From: Deltaproteobacteria bacterium
Lineage (GTDB): Bacteria > Desulfobacterota > Syntrophobacteria > BM002
DNA length: 11,664 nt
Direction: 5' to 3'
Assembly (NCBI GenBank): GCA_017861095.1
Contig: JAGFXI010000032.1
Span: 1-11,664 of the forward strand
In this document: piece by piece, positions 1 through 5,303 of the stretch
Position numbering within the stretch: the stretch's first letter is position 1
How the letters are laid out: each line of letters starts with the position of its first letter
The notes under the pieces: model-generated
Seen by the model: only the letters and a program-made list of their open reading frames with translations
Databases searched by the model: none
What the model was told of the DNA's origin: nothing
Position numbers and translations under genes: made by a program

Positions 1-116
1 TGGACAACAGCCAGTGCAAGCCGTACCGGCCTGATGGGGCGTCTCAGAGGTTCCGGCGTAGCGGGACGGAAGCGGAAGACTCGCCCCACGTTCGTACCTG
101 TGCAACGTCATGGAGA

Positions 117-131
117 GTGGGCATCGCCCAC
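117..131 (+). promoter_or_regulatory. Small hairpin just upstream of the Ntn-hydrolase ribosome binding site
   Basis: GTGGGC and GCCCAC flank a three-base loop (ATC), giving a perfect 6-bp stem that ends 10 bases before the purine-rich ribosome binding site at 141-148. It could modulate translation or end a short leader, but there is no T-run, and a 6-bp stem in GC-rich DNA is weak evidence. No sigma-70-like promoter is clear in bases 1-116. Confidence 0.22.
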
Positions 132-153
132 CGAAGATGAGAGGGGGGATCGT

Positions 154-780
154 ATGTCGCAGCTTATCGCTTGTCGGAATGCTCACGGCATTGTGCTGGC
201 CGCGGACAGCCTGGCCCTGGATCTTGACCGGAAGGAGGCGATGGTCCCGGTGAAGACGGAGCGGTTCTTGCCTCTCGGGGACCACGCAGCGATTCTCACG
301 GGCGGGGCGCCGGAGGGTACGGGGATGTGCCGCACCCTGAAACGGTTTGTCGCCGAGGAGGCGCTTCGTAACGTTGAGGACATCTACCGGGCGGCGCTTC
401 CGTTCCTGGCGTCTGAGTACGAGCTCTTCATGCGGAAAAAGTGCCACGTGCTTCCGGTGGATCCTCTCCACCATGTGCATTTTATTATCGCCGGCATCTC
501 ATCCCCGGATTCCGCCCAACCGTATCGAATGTACCTCCTCTGGACCAAGAAAAGCCTCCCGCAGCTCGACGGCGATGAGATCGAGCTGGCCTACACGGTT
601 CCCCGCCGGATGGGGCTGGAATACACCCTCGGCCGGCTCTGCAAAGAGAACAAGCCGCTCGACGATATTCTCCCCTTGGTTCGGAAGCACATGGAGAAAC
701 TGGGGCAAGAGCAAGATGAGGTGGGGCCGCCCTTCACCTACGCCGTGATCACCAGCGAAGGAGTGCGGGTGGCGGATTAA
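154..780 (+). CDS. Proteasome-like N-terminal-nucleophile (Ntn) hydrolase with predicted Ser1
   Basis: A 208-aa protein, probably a cytoplasmic stand-alone relative of the 20S proteasome beta/HslV fold. The start at ATG 154 follows GAGGGGGG (141-148) at 5-base spacing. An in-frame ATG at 34 would add a 40-residue basic tail without family character. The N-terminus MSQLIACRNAHGIVLAADS matches the family pattern 'T-x-x-V-x-x-x-x-D/G-G-V-V-L-A-A-D-S/T'. If Met1 is removed, Ser becomes residue 1, Asp falls at 17 and Lys at 33 (VKTERF). This is exactly the Thr1-Asp17-Lys33 spacing of proteasome beta subunits, with Ser replacing Thr. A Gly-Gly pair follows at 50-51, a beta-rich core segment lies near 108-130 (HFIIAGISS, YRMYLLW), and the C-terminal strand is FTYAVITSEGV (194-204). 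The Ser129 equivalent of true proteasomes is not obvious. No ATPase unfoldase or second subunit is adjacent. The fold assignment is fairly secure; activity, oligomer and substrate are unknown. Anbu-type relatives are an alternative. Confidence 0.78.
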   Translation: MSQLIACRNAHGIVLAADSLALDLDRKEAMVPVKTERFLPLGDHAAILTGGAPEGTGMCRTLKRFVAEEALRNVEDIYRAALPFLASEYELFMRKKCHVLPVDPLHHVHFIIAGISSPDSAQPYRMYLLWTKKSLPQLDGDEIELAYTVPRRMGLEYTLGRLCKENKPLDDILPLVRKHMEKLGQEQDEVGPPFTYAVITSEGVRVAD

Positions 781-875
781 GGGCGAGAAAAACTCGTGCG
801 CAGACTGAGGGTGAGCTTTGTCCCCTGTCCGAGGGCGTAGTTTACGCCGAGCTCTCTCCATCTTGTTCGCTTCCA

Positions 876-892
876 ACCTGCCAAAGGCAGGT
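876..892. repeat. Perfect 7-bp inverted repeat with 3-base loop
   Basis: ACCTGCC and GGCAGGT are separated by AAA. The hairpin sits about 100 bases after the Ntn-hydrolase stop and just before the first 25-mer repeat. No U-run follows on either strand, so it is not a standard intrinsic terminator. It may help stabilise the end of the upstream mRNA. Confidence 0.4.
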
Positions 893-901
893 AAACCTCG
901 A

Positions 902-927
902 GCGCCTCCAACGCAACGGAGGTGCCG
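902..927. repeat. Hairpin-forming repeat, copy 1
   Basis: Bases 903-927 (CGCCTCCAACGC, AACGGAGGTGCCG) recur with one mismatch at 1080-1104 in the same orientation. The copy folds as an 8-bp stem, GCGCCTCC (902-909) with GGAGGTGC (918-925), containing one G-T pair and an 8-base loop. Two 24/25 identical hairpins in one intergenic region resemble REP/BIME-type dispersed palindromes. Whether more copies exist in the genome cannot be seen here. Confidence 0.55.
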
Positions 928-940
928 TGCCCTCAGTACC

Positions 941-1021
941 AGCTTTCAGCCTTCAGCGATCAACTCTCAGCCTTCAACCCTCTACTGTCTCCTGAATTCT
1001 GACTCCTGTCGCCTGGATTCT
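941..1021. repeat. Low-complexity CT-rich tract with degenerate short repeats
   Basis: TCAGCCTTCA occurs twice exactly 21 bases apart (946-955 and 967-976), within a run of TTTCAGC / CTTCAGC / CTCTCAGC variants. It is followed by CCTGAATTCTGACTCCTG and the related CGCCTGGATTCT (991-1021). Such degenerate CAGC/TTC and CTGAATTC arrays are a recognisable kind of non-coding filler in several environmental bacterial lineages. No gene, promoter or CRISPR-like spacer structure is present. Confidence 0.55.
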
Positions 1022-1079
1022 CTGCAGTTGCCTCGATCCTCAAGCGAAGCGATCTACCAACCTATCGCCGCGTAGCGCC

Positions 1080-1104
1080 CGCCTCCAACGCACCGGAGGT
1101 GCCG
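1080..1104. repeat. Hairpin-forming repeat, copy 2
   Basis: Direct repeat of 903-927 with 24 of 25 bases identical; the only change (A to C at 1093) is in the loop. It keeps the CCTCC/GGAGG core stem, extended by a G-T pair (1081/1100) and a C-G pair (1080/1101), but the pairing at 902/925 in copy 1 is lost here. It ends 16 bases before the candidate sigma-54 promoter. Confidence 0.55.
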
Positions 1105-1120
1105 CCAGATCCCCATGCCA

Positions 1121-1136
1121 TGGCACGATTCATGCT
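1121..1136 (+). promoter_or_regulatory. Candidate sigma-54 (RpoN) -24/-12 promoter for the hybrid kinase gene
   Basis: TGGCACGATTCATGCT matches the consensus TGGCACG-N4-TTGCW at every defined position except one (A for the first T of TTGC). The invariant GG and GC dinucleotides are correctly spaced. It lies 129 bases before the kinase ATG, so transcription would begin near 1148 and leave a leader of roughly 115 bases. The best support is the near-complete match together with its intergenic position. I see no clear activator binding palindrome upstream. If real, the kinase gene would need an enhancer-binding activator. Confidence 0.45.
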
Positions 1137-1264
1137 TTCCACGGCCGGACAAGGTACTAGTTTACGACCACGATGAAGTCTCCTTTGCCCCGAGAAGAGC
1201 CGCACCCCGAAGACTCTCGGGCTGAAGGGTCCATTATGGAGCACACCAGAGGAAGCAACACCCC

Positions 1265-4183
1265 ATGAGACTTCGCACGATCCTTTTCGTTCTCGCTCTG
1301 CTCGCCTTTCTCTCCGCCTCGGTTGGCGGCTATTCTTATTATCTCTCCGTGAGCGAGTCCGCGTTCAAACAATTCGAAGCACAGGGGGCAGCGGCGGCCG
1401 AGGCGATGACGACGAGGTTGTCGTCACTCCTGGCTGGACACCAAAGAGCGGCGAGGGCCCTTGCGGGATTGAAGGAGGTGCGCGAGGGTCTTATCGATGG
1501 CAGGTTAGAGGCGCTGGTCAGAGCCAATGCCGTGATCGAGCATTTCCAGCAGGCCCTCGAGGTCAGCGCCTGCTACGTGATGGACCGTGACGGCAAAACC
1601 GTCGCCCCCTCGAAGAGCAGGACGCCCAACGGTTTTGGAGGGCAGAACGACGCATTCCGTCCCTATTTTCGCGAGGCCGTCCAGGGCAGAGCGACAGTTT
1701 TCATGGGGGTCGGCGTAACCTCGGGAGGTCGTGGAATTTACTATAGCCACCCGGTACGAGTCCGTGCCCAAGAAGACCCCGTGGGTGTGGTGGTGGTGAA
1801 GGCGTCGATGGAGGCCCTGGAGAGGGAATTTCGCCGCGCTTCGAACGGCCTCAGCTTCCTTGTCAATCAGCACGGGCTGATCTTCGGTGCCAATCGCGAG
1901 GAGTGGCTGAACCAGACCCTCTGGAAGCGGACGCCTGAGCTGTTCGCGGGAATTGCGGAGCCCAGATCGCTCGGTGACGGCCTGTGGAACCAAACCGGCC
2001 TGGAAATGAGAGAGAATCACCGTGCGGCCGACGGACGCGGGAACGAGTATCTCATTTACCAGGCAGCGATTGATCGCTTCCCGGGCTGGAAGTTTGTCAA
2101 TCTCGTCAGTGTCACCGAGTTCTCGCGGAAGGCCTTCGACCCGCTCCTCAGGACCGGGTTCCCCATCGTTATCGCGCTGTGCGTCCTCGTCGGCCTGGCG
2201 GTTCTTGTCCTCTATACCACCGCAAGCAGCGATATCGCCCGCCAGAAGGAGACTGCCAACGCCCTCCGCGCCAGTGAGGAGAAGTATCGGAACATCCTGG
2301 AAAATATCGAGGAGGGGTACTTCGAGGTCGATCTCGCCGGCAACTTCACCTTCTTCAACGACTCGATTTGCGCCATGTCCGGCTACGGGCGCAGCGAAAT
2401 CCGGGGGATGAACAACCGGGCCTACACCTCCCCGGAAACGGCGAAGAGGATGTTCAGCGTGTTTAGCGAGATCTATCGCACCGGCAGGCCGGCAACCATG
2501 CTGGACTACGAGATCATCAGGAAAGATGGGATGATCAAAAGCCTGGAGCTCTCCGCCTCGTCGATGCGCGACTCGGCCGGGAACCCGGTCGGGTTCCGGG
2601 GGATCGTTCGTGACGTGACCGAACGCAAACGCGCGGAGGAGGCACTCCGGGAGAGCGAGGAGAAATACCGGACAGTGCTCGAGGCCAACCCTGATCCTGT
2701 GGTGGTTTGCGACCGGGAGTCCCGGGTACTCTACTTTAATCCCGCCTTCACCCGGGTCTTCGGGTGGACCTTGGAGGAGCGCCTAGGGCGGCCTCTGGAA
2801 AGGTTCGTGCCTGAAGACAATGAGGCCGAGACGAAGGTGATGTTGGAACGGCTCATGGCCGGGGAGAGCTTCTTCGGTCTCGAAAGCCGCCGCTACAGCA
2901 AGGGCGGCCAGATCCTCCCGGTGAGCGTGAGCGGGACCGTCTATCGAGACCGGGACGGCAACCCCGTGGGAAGCATCATTAACCTCCGCGATATCACCGA
3001 ACAGAAGAAGCTCCAAGGCCAGCTCCAGCACGCCCAGAAAATGGAGGCCGTGGGGACCCTTGCGGGCGGGATCGCCCACGATTTCAACAACCTCCTCCAG
3101 GCGGTCCAGGGGTACGCGGAGCTCCTTTCCAGAGCAAAACCCACGGATCATCCCGACTGCGCTGGTCTTCAGAAGATCCTGAACGCGGCCAGACGAGGAG
3201 CCGAACTGACTCGGCAGTTGCTCACCTTCAGCCGCAAGGTGGAAAGCAGGAAGAGGTCGTTGGATCTCAATTATGAGGTTCACGAGGTCCAGCGGTTGCT
3301 CGAGCGAACCCTCCCGAGGATGATTGATATCGAGCTCCATCTGGCGGACGATCTGAAGATCGTCAATGCCGATCCGGTGCAGATGGAGCAGGTGCTCATG
3401 AACCTCGCCGTGAACTCCAAAGATGCCATGTCCCAGGGCGGGCGGCTTGTCATCGAGACCAAGAACGTGATCCTGGACGCGGAATTCTGCAAGACCAACC
3501 TGGGGTCGAAGCCCGGCGAGTATGTCATGCTCGGGGTCTCGGACACGGGTCATGGGATGGACAATAGGACCATCGCCCACATCTTCGAGCCCTTCTATAC
3601 CACCAAAGGCCCGGGCAAGGGCACAGGTCTCGGACTTGCCATGGTTTACGGCATCGTCAAGGACCACGAGGGCTACATCACTTGTCATAGCGCCCCGGGG
3701 GTTGGAACCACCTTCAAGATCTACCTGCCGGCGGTTGACGAGCCGGCGGAGATTCCAGAGGAGAGGACACCAATCACCAGGGTCAAAAAGGGAAGTGAAA
3801 CGATTCTCCTCGTGGACGACGAGGAATTCGTCAGGGACGTGGCGGTACAGCTCCTTCGCGAGTTCGGCTACACCGTGCTCACCGCCGCCAACGGGGAGGC
3901 AGCCCTTGAGATCTACCGGAAAGAGCACGGGCGAATCGATCTTGTCATTCTCGATCTGATAATGCCAGGGATGGGAGGCATGAAGTGTCTCGGCGAGTTG
4001 CTGAAGATCAATCCCCAAGGTCGGGTCCTCGTTGCAAGCGGCTATTCGGCAGGCGGGCCGGCGCGAGAGGCGATCGACGCCGGTGCCAGAGGCTACCTCG
4101 GCAAGCCCTATGATATCGACAAGATGCTCACCGTGATCAGAGAAGTACTGGAGAAGCTCGCCGGGGGCGTGACGGTTCATTAG
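1265..4183 (+). CDS. Membrane hybrid sensor histidine kinase (dCache-like, PAS-PAS, HisKA, HATPase, receiver)
   Basis: A 972-aa inner-membrane signalling protein. The start ATG follows AGAGGAAG (1248-1255). Domains in order: first membrane helix about 5-28; periplasmic dCache-like sensor about 30-295 (YYSHPVRVR, LVNQHGLIFGAN, FPGWKFVNLVS); second helix about 298-318; PAS1 about 337-455, ending IVRDVTERKRAEEAL; PAS2 about 465-580, ending LRDITEQKKLQ; HisKA with phospho-acceptor His605 in GGIAHDFNNLLQ; HATPase with N-box Asn713/Asn717, G1 DTGHGMD (760-766), F-box FEPFY and G2 GKGTGLGL; C-terminal receiver 846-965 with Asp851/Asp852, phospho-acceptor Asp897 (LDLIMPGMGG), Ser925 and Lys947. All key residues are present, so both phosphotransfer steps look functional. 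It lacks an Hpt domain, and no response regulator or output gene is adjacent, so it is an orphan in this window. The signal sensed cannot be told from sequence; dCache domains often bind small metabolites. A candidate sigma-54 promoter lies upstream, and a palindromic element begins 2 bases after the stop codon. Confidence 0.93.
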   Translation: MRLRTILFVLALLAFLSASVGGYSYYLSVSESAFKQFEAQGAAAAEAMTTRLSSLLAGHQRAARALAGLKEVREGLIDGRLEALVRANAVIEHFQQALEVSACYVMDRDGKTVAPSKSRTPNGFGGQNDAFRPYFREAVQGRATVFMGVGVTSGGRGIYYSHPVRVRAQEDPVGVVVVKASMEALEREFRRASNGLSFLVNQHGLIFGANREEWLNQTLWKRTPELFAGIAEPRSLGDGLWNQTGLEMRENHRAADGRGNEYLIYQAAIDRFPGWKFVNLVSVTEFSRKAFDPLLRTGFPIVIALCVLVGLAVLVLYTTASSDIARQKETANALRASEEKYRNILENIEEGYFEVDLAGNFTFFNDSICAMSGYGRSEIRGMNNRAYTSPETAKRMFSVFSEIYRTGRPATMLDYEIIRKDGMIKSLELSASSMRDSAGNPVGFRGIVRDVTERKRAEEALRESEEKYRTVLEANPDPVVVCDRESRVLYFNPAFTRVFGWTLEERLGRPLERFVPEDNEAETKVMLERLMAGESFFGLESRRYSKGGQILPVSVSGTVYRDRDGNPVGSIINLRDITEQKKLQGQLQHAQKMEAVGTLAGGIAHDFNNLLQAVQGYAELLSRAKPTDHPDCAGLQKILNAARRGAELTRQLLTFSRKVESRKRSLDLNYEVHEVQRLLERTLPRMIDIELHLADDLKIVNADPVQMEQVLMNLAVNSKDAMSQGGRLVIETKNVILDAEFCKTNLGSKPGEYVMLGVSDTGHGMDNRTIAHIFEPFYTTKGPGKGTGLGLAMVYGIVKDHEGYITCHSAPGVGTTFKIYLPAVDEPAEIPEERTPITRVKKGSETILLVDDEEFVRDVAVQLLREFGYTVLTAANGEAALEIYRKEHGRIDLVILDLIMPGMGGMKCLGELLKINPQGRVLVASGYSAGGPAREAIDAGARGYLGKPYDIDKMLTVIREVLEKLAGGVTVH

Positions 4184-4185
4184 CT

Positions 4186-4373
4186 CTAGCCCGCATTATG
4201 CACGAGCCATCTGCTGCGACCGCGGATCTGGCCGTCCTTCCGGGCGTCCTCGGGTCTCGCACCTTGCGACGTACTGAACAAAAGTACGCCTCAGGTTCGA
4301 GCTCCTGTGGTTGCCCGGTGGCACGACTATCTCCACGATCTCGCGACGACGTCTCGTGCATAATGCGGGCTAG
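4186..4373. mobile_element. 188-bp long imperfect palindrome with perfect 21-bp inverted ends (MITE-like)
   Basis: Bases 4186-4206 (starting CTAGCCCGCATTATG) are the exact reverse complement of 4353-4373 (ending CATAATGCGGGCTAG), 21 of 21. A second inverted repeat, CGTACT/AGTACG (4270-4275 and 4283-4288), is centred on the midpoint of the element. Aligning the two arms between ends and centre by hand, with one single-base gap, gives roughly half identical positions, far above chance. The whole element is therefore a decayed long hairpin. There is no coding capacity for a transposase. CTAG at both outer edges, or the TA inside it, could be a target duplication, as in MITEs moved by TA-targeting transposases, but the source family is not identified. 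It begins 2 bases after the kinase stop, so its transcript could fold into a long hairpin that ends or protects the kinase mRNA. Confidence 0.6.
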
Positions 4374-4445
4374 GCACGATCCCCCCATATAACCTGATAA
4401 CCTGAGTAACGACAGGCCCACTCCCCAAATCCTCCTGCACCCCCG

Positions 4446-4466
4446 CTAACCCGCATTATGCCCGAG
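4446..4466 (+). repeat. Third, solitary copy of the 21-bp palindrome end sequence
   Basis: CTAACCCGCATTATGCCCGAG (4446-4466) matches the left end of the palindrome (4186-4206) at 19 of 21 positions and in the same orientation, 260 bases downstream. It has no inverted partner nearby. It looks like the remnant end of a second element, or a separate binding site with the conserved core CCCGCATTATGC. Confidence 0.6.
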
Positions 4467-4482
4467 ACCCCGTCCCTCACAC

Positions 4483-4520
4483 AAAAAAGCCCTCACCTCG
4501 GGGAGGTTGAGGTGAGGGCT
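4483..4520 (-). terminator. Strong intrinsic terminator for minus-strand transcription
   Basis: AGCCCTCACCTC (4488-4499) and GAGGTGAGGGCT (4509-4520) form a perfect 12-bp stem with a 9-base loop. On the + strand, six A residues (4483-4488) lie on the left side of the stem, and no T-run follows on the right. Read on the minus strand, the GC-rich stem is followed directly by a U-run, the classic rho-independent layout. No minus-strand protein gene lies to its right, so it must end a non-coding or antisense transcript, or act only as a block to stray transcription towards the kinase gene. Confidence 0.75.
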
Positions 4521-4572
4521 CAGGGGCCATAGGTAGGACTCGGAGGAAGGAATTAGCAAGTCTCTACCTACA
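4483..4572 (-). ncRNA. Candidate small RNA of about 90 nt with a CU-rich loop
   Basis: Reading leftward on the minus strand, a hairpin comes first: TAGGTAG plus GACT pairs with AGTC plus CTACCTA (4570-4530), 11 bp with one bulged A and an 18-base loop containing CCTTCCTCC. A short linker follows, then the 12-bp terminator hairpin and U-run. A plausible promoter (4607-4579) would start transcription near 4572, right at the first hairpin. Two hairpins, the second a terminator, with an unpaired C/U-rich loop complementary to Shine-Dalgarno sequence, is a common design for trans-acting bacterial small RNAs. No known RNA family is recognised. The structure is seen; the transcript is inferred. Confidence 0.4.
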
Positions 4573-4578
4573 TGTAGT

Positions 4579-4607
4579 ACTATAATCCCGCCCACGGTGA
4601 GAGGGAA
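4579..4607 (-). promoter_or_regulatory. Possible sigma-70-type promoter for the minus-strand small RNA
   Basis: On the minus strand, TATAGT (4584-4579, 5 of 6 to TATAAT) lies 17 bases after TTCCCT (4607-4602, only 3 of 6 to TTGACA). The spacing is ideal but the -35 is poor. The + strand also reads TATAAT at 4581-4586, but without a -35 at usable distance. Its value rests on the terminator and hairpin that follow it. Confidence 0.28.
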
Positions 4608-4640
4608 TATCTCCACAGGGGAAATTAGTGCAATTCATGG

Positions 4641-4666
4641 TTCCAGCGGCGCGAGCGCCGCTGGGG
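4641..4666. promoter_or_regulatory. GC-rich hairpin in the region upstream of the DUF4405 gene
   Basis: CCAGCGGCG and CGCCGCTGG form a perfect 9-bp stem closed by a CGAG tetraloop (4643-4664), extendable by two T-G pairs. There is no T-run directly on either side, so it is not a standard terminator. It would form part of the leader if transcription began upstream of it, or could mark the end of a small upstream transcript. Confidence 0.4.
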
Positions 4667-4836
4667 CCTGGATCGCCTCAGGGTTTTCCTCGTTTCCGTG
4701 CCGCACTCCACCCGACCCGTGGGGCAGGGCAGGCTCGCCCCAGGGGAAGGAGCTGCCGGTGGCTGATCGTCTCCGTCCAGTGGGAAATGTCTCCCGGAGC
4801 GGGTCCAGGGCAGGGGTTTTTGGAAAGGGGGATCGC

Positions 4837-5181
4837 ATGACCAGAGGTGACATCAAGTATGTCGTTAACTGCTTACTCTTTGTGGTTCTCAGTTCTACCG
4901 CCGCAGTAGGGCTCCTTCTGGCCTTCGTGATCCCATCGGGACCCGTCCTGGGTCCGGAAAGATTTTTCCTGGGCGTCCACCGTCATGTCTGGGGCCGGTT
5001 TCATCTCTATTTGGCCGTCACCTTCCTGGGGCTTCTGGTCATACACCTATGGCTGAGCTGGGGCTGGGTCTTCCAGATGACCAGGAGGTTTTTCGGCGAG
5101 CGGTGGAAGAGGGCCCTTTTGGTTTTAGGCTGTGTCTGGCTTCTGGTGCTCCTTCTAGGCTGGCTCAGGCTGAGGCTGTAA
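4837..5181 (+). CDS. Small DUF4405-type membrane protein, possible heme-binding cytochrome b-like fold
   Basis: A 114-aa integral membrane protein with three predicted helices at about 9-32, 54-76 and 93-112. The start ATG 4837 follows AAGGGGG (4825-4831) at 5-base spacing; an in-frame ATG at 4597 would add 80 residues across a GC-rich hairpin and is rejected. The family signature is visible: two histidines and a Trp-Gly before helix 2 (GVHRHVWGRFHLYLA, His48, His50, Trp52, His56), and His70 followed by Trp72 and Trp75 at its end (VIHLWLSWGW). In this family the conserved histidines suggest heme ligation or electron transfer in the membrane, but the function is not established. A basic loop (MTRRFFGERWKR, 81-92) separates helices 2 and 3 and would lie on the cytoplasmic side. 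recC follows 122 bases later on the same strand, so co-transcription is possible but unproven. Confidence 0.8.
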   Translation: MTRGDIKYVVNCLLFVVLSSTAAVGLLLAFVIPSGPVLGPERFFLGVHRHVWGRFHLYLAVTFLGLLVIHLWLSWGWVFQMTRRFFGERWKRALLVLGCVWLLVLLLGWLRLRL

Positions 5182-5303
5182 TCTTTCTTCGAGCTTGCTC
5201 CGGGTTCCTGGCTGGGTGGGCGCTGCTCACCGGGGGCAGGCTCATCGTCCCGTCCGCGGGGGCAACCGGCCTCTCTTTCGAGGTCGAGCTGACGTGGTGC
5301 TAG

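Larger units (their letters stand above)
781..1264. other. Non-coding region between the Ntn hydrolase and the kinase
   Basis: I find no credible gene in these 484 bases. Short open frames here lack ribosome binding sites and family-like sequence. The stretch holds a 7-bp hairpin (876-892), two copies of a hairpin-forming 25-mer (903-927 and 1080-1104), a CT-rich low-complexity tract (941-1021) and a candidate sigma-54 promoter (1121-1136). There is no convincing terminator behind the upstream gene: the CGAG/CTCG pair just after its stop is only 4 bp and has no T-run. Confidence 0.7.
4184..4836. other. Structured non-coding region between the kinase and the DUF4405 gene
   Basis: These 653 bases contain no credible gene. 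Short frames across 4137-4421 and 4198-4392 lie inside the palindromic element. The stretch contains the 188-bp palindrome (4186-4373), a third copy of its end (4446-4466), a minus-strand terminator and candidate small RNA (4483-4607), a GC-rich hairpin (4641-4666), and a GC-rich leader of about 170 bases before the DUF4405 start in which I recognise no known riboswitch motif. Confidence 0.7.

Noticed and set aside
34..153. Upstream in-frame ATG that would extend the Ntn hydrolase by 40 residues
   Set aside because: The extension is basic and unlike the family, a good ribosome binding site precedes ATG 154, and only the start at 154 places Ser, Asp and Lys at proteasome positions 1, 17 and 33.
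818..1075. Short + strand open frame in the intergenic region
   Set aside because: It is translated from the CT-rich low-complexity tract and a hairpin repeat, has no ribosome binding site, and its Ser/Pro/Arg-rich product looks non-coding.
941..1104. Possible CRISPR array or integron attC from the repeats
   Set aside because: There are only two 25-mer copies with unequal surroundings and no regular spacer pattern, and the conserved attC core sequences are absent.
2783..4180. Minus-strand open frame of 465 codons opposite the kinase
   Set aside because: It covers the kinase PAS2, HisKA, HATPase and receiver coding region in a shadow frame. It has no recognisable domain and no independent ribosome binding site or promoter that I can see.
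4137..4421. Short open frames on both strands across the palindromic element
   Set aside because: They are produced by the symmetry of the palindrome and carry no transposase-like or other domain.
4597..4836. Upstream in-frame ATG that would extend the DUF4405 protein by 80 residues
   Set aside because: The added region spans a strong GC hairpin and has no family similarity; ATG 4837 has a good ribosome binding site and gives the usual family length.
5049..5303. Open frame bridging the DUF4405 end and the recC start
   Set aside because: It begins inside the DUF4405 gene in another frame, has no ribosome binding site and ends on the TAG just before the recC ATG; no domain is visible.
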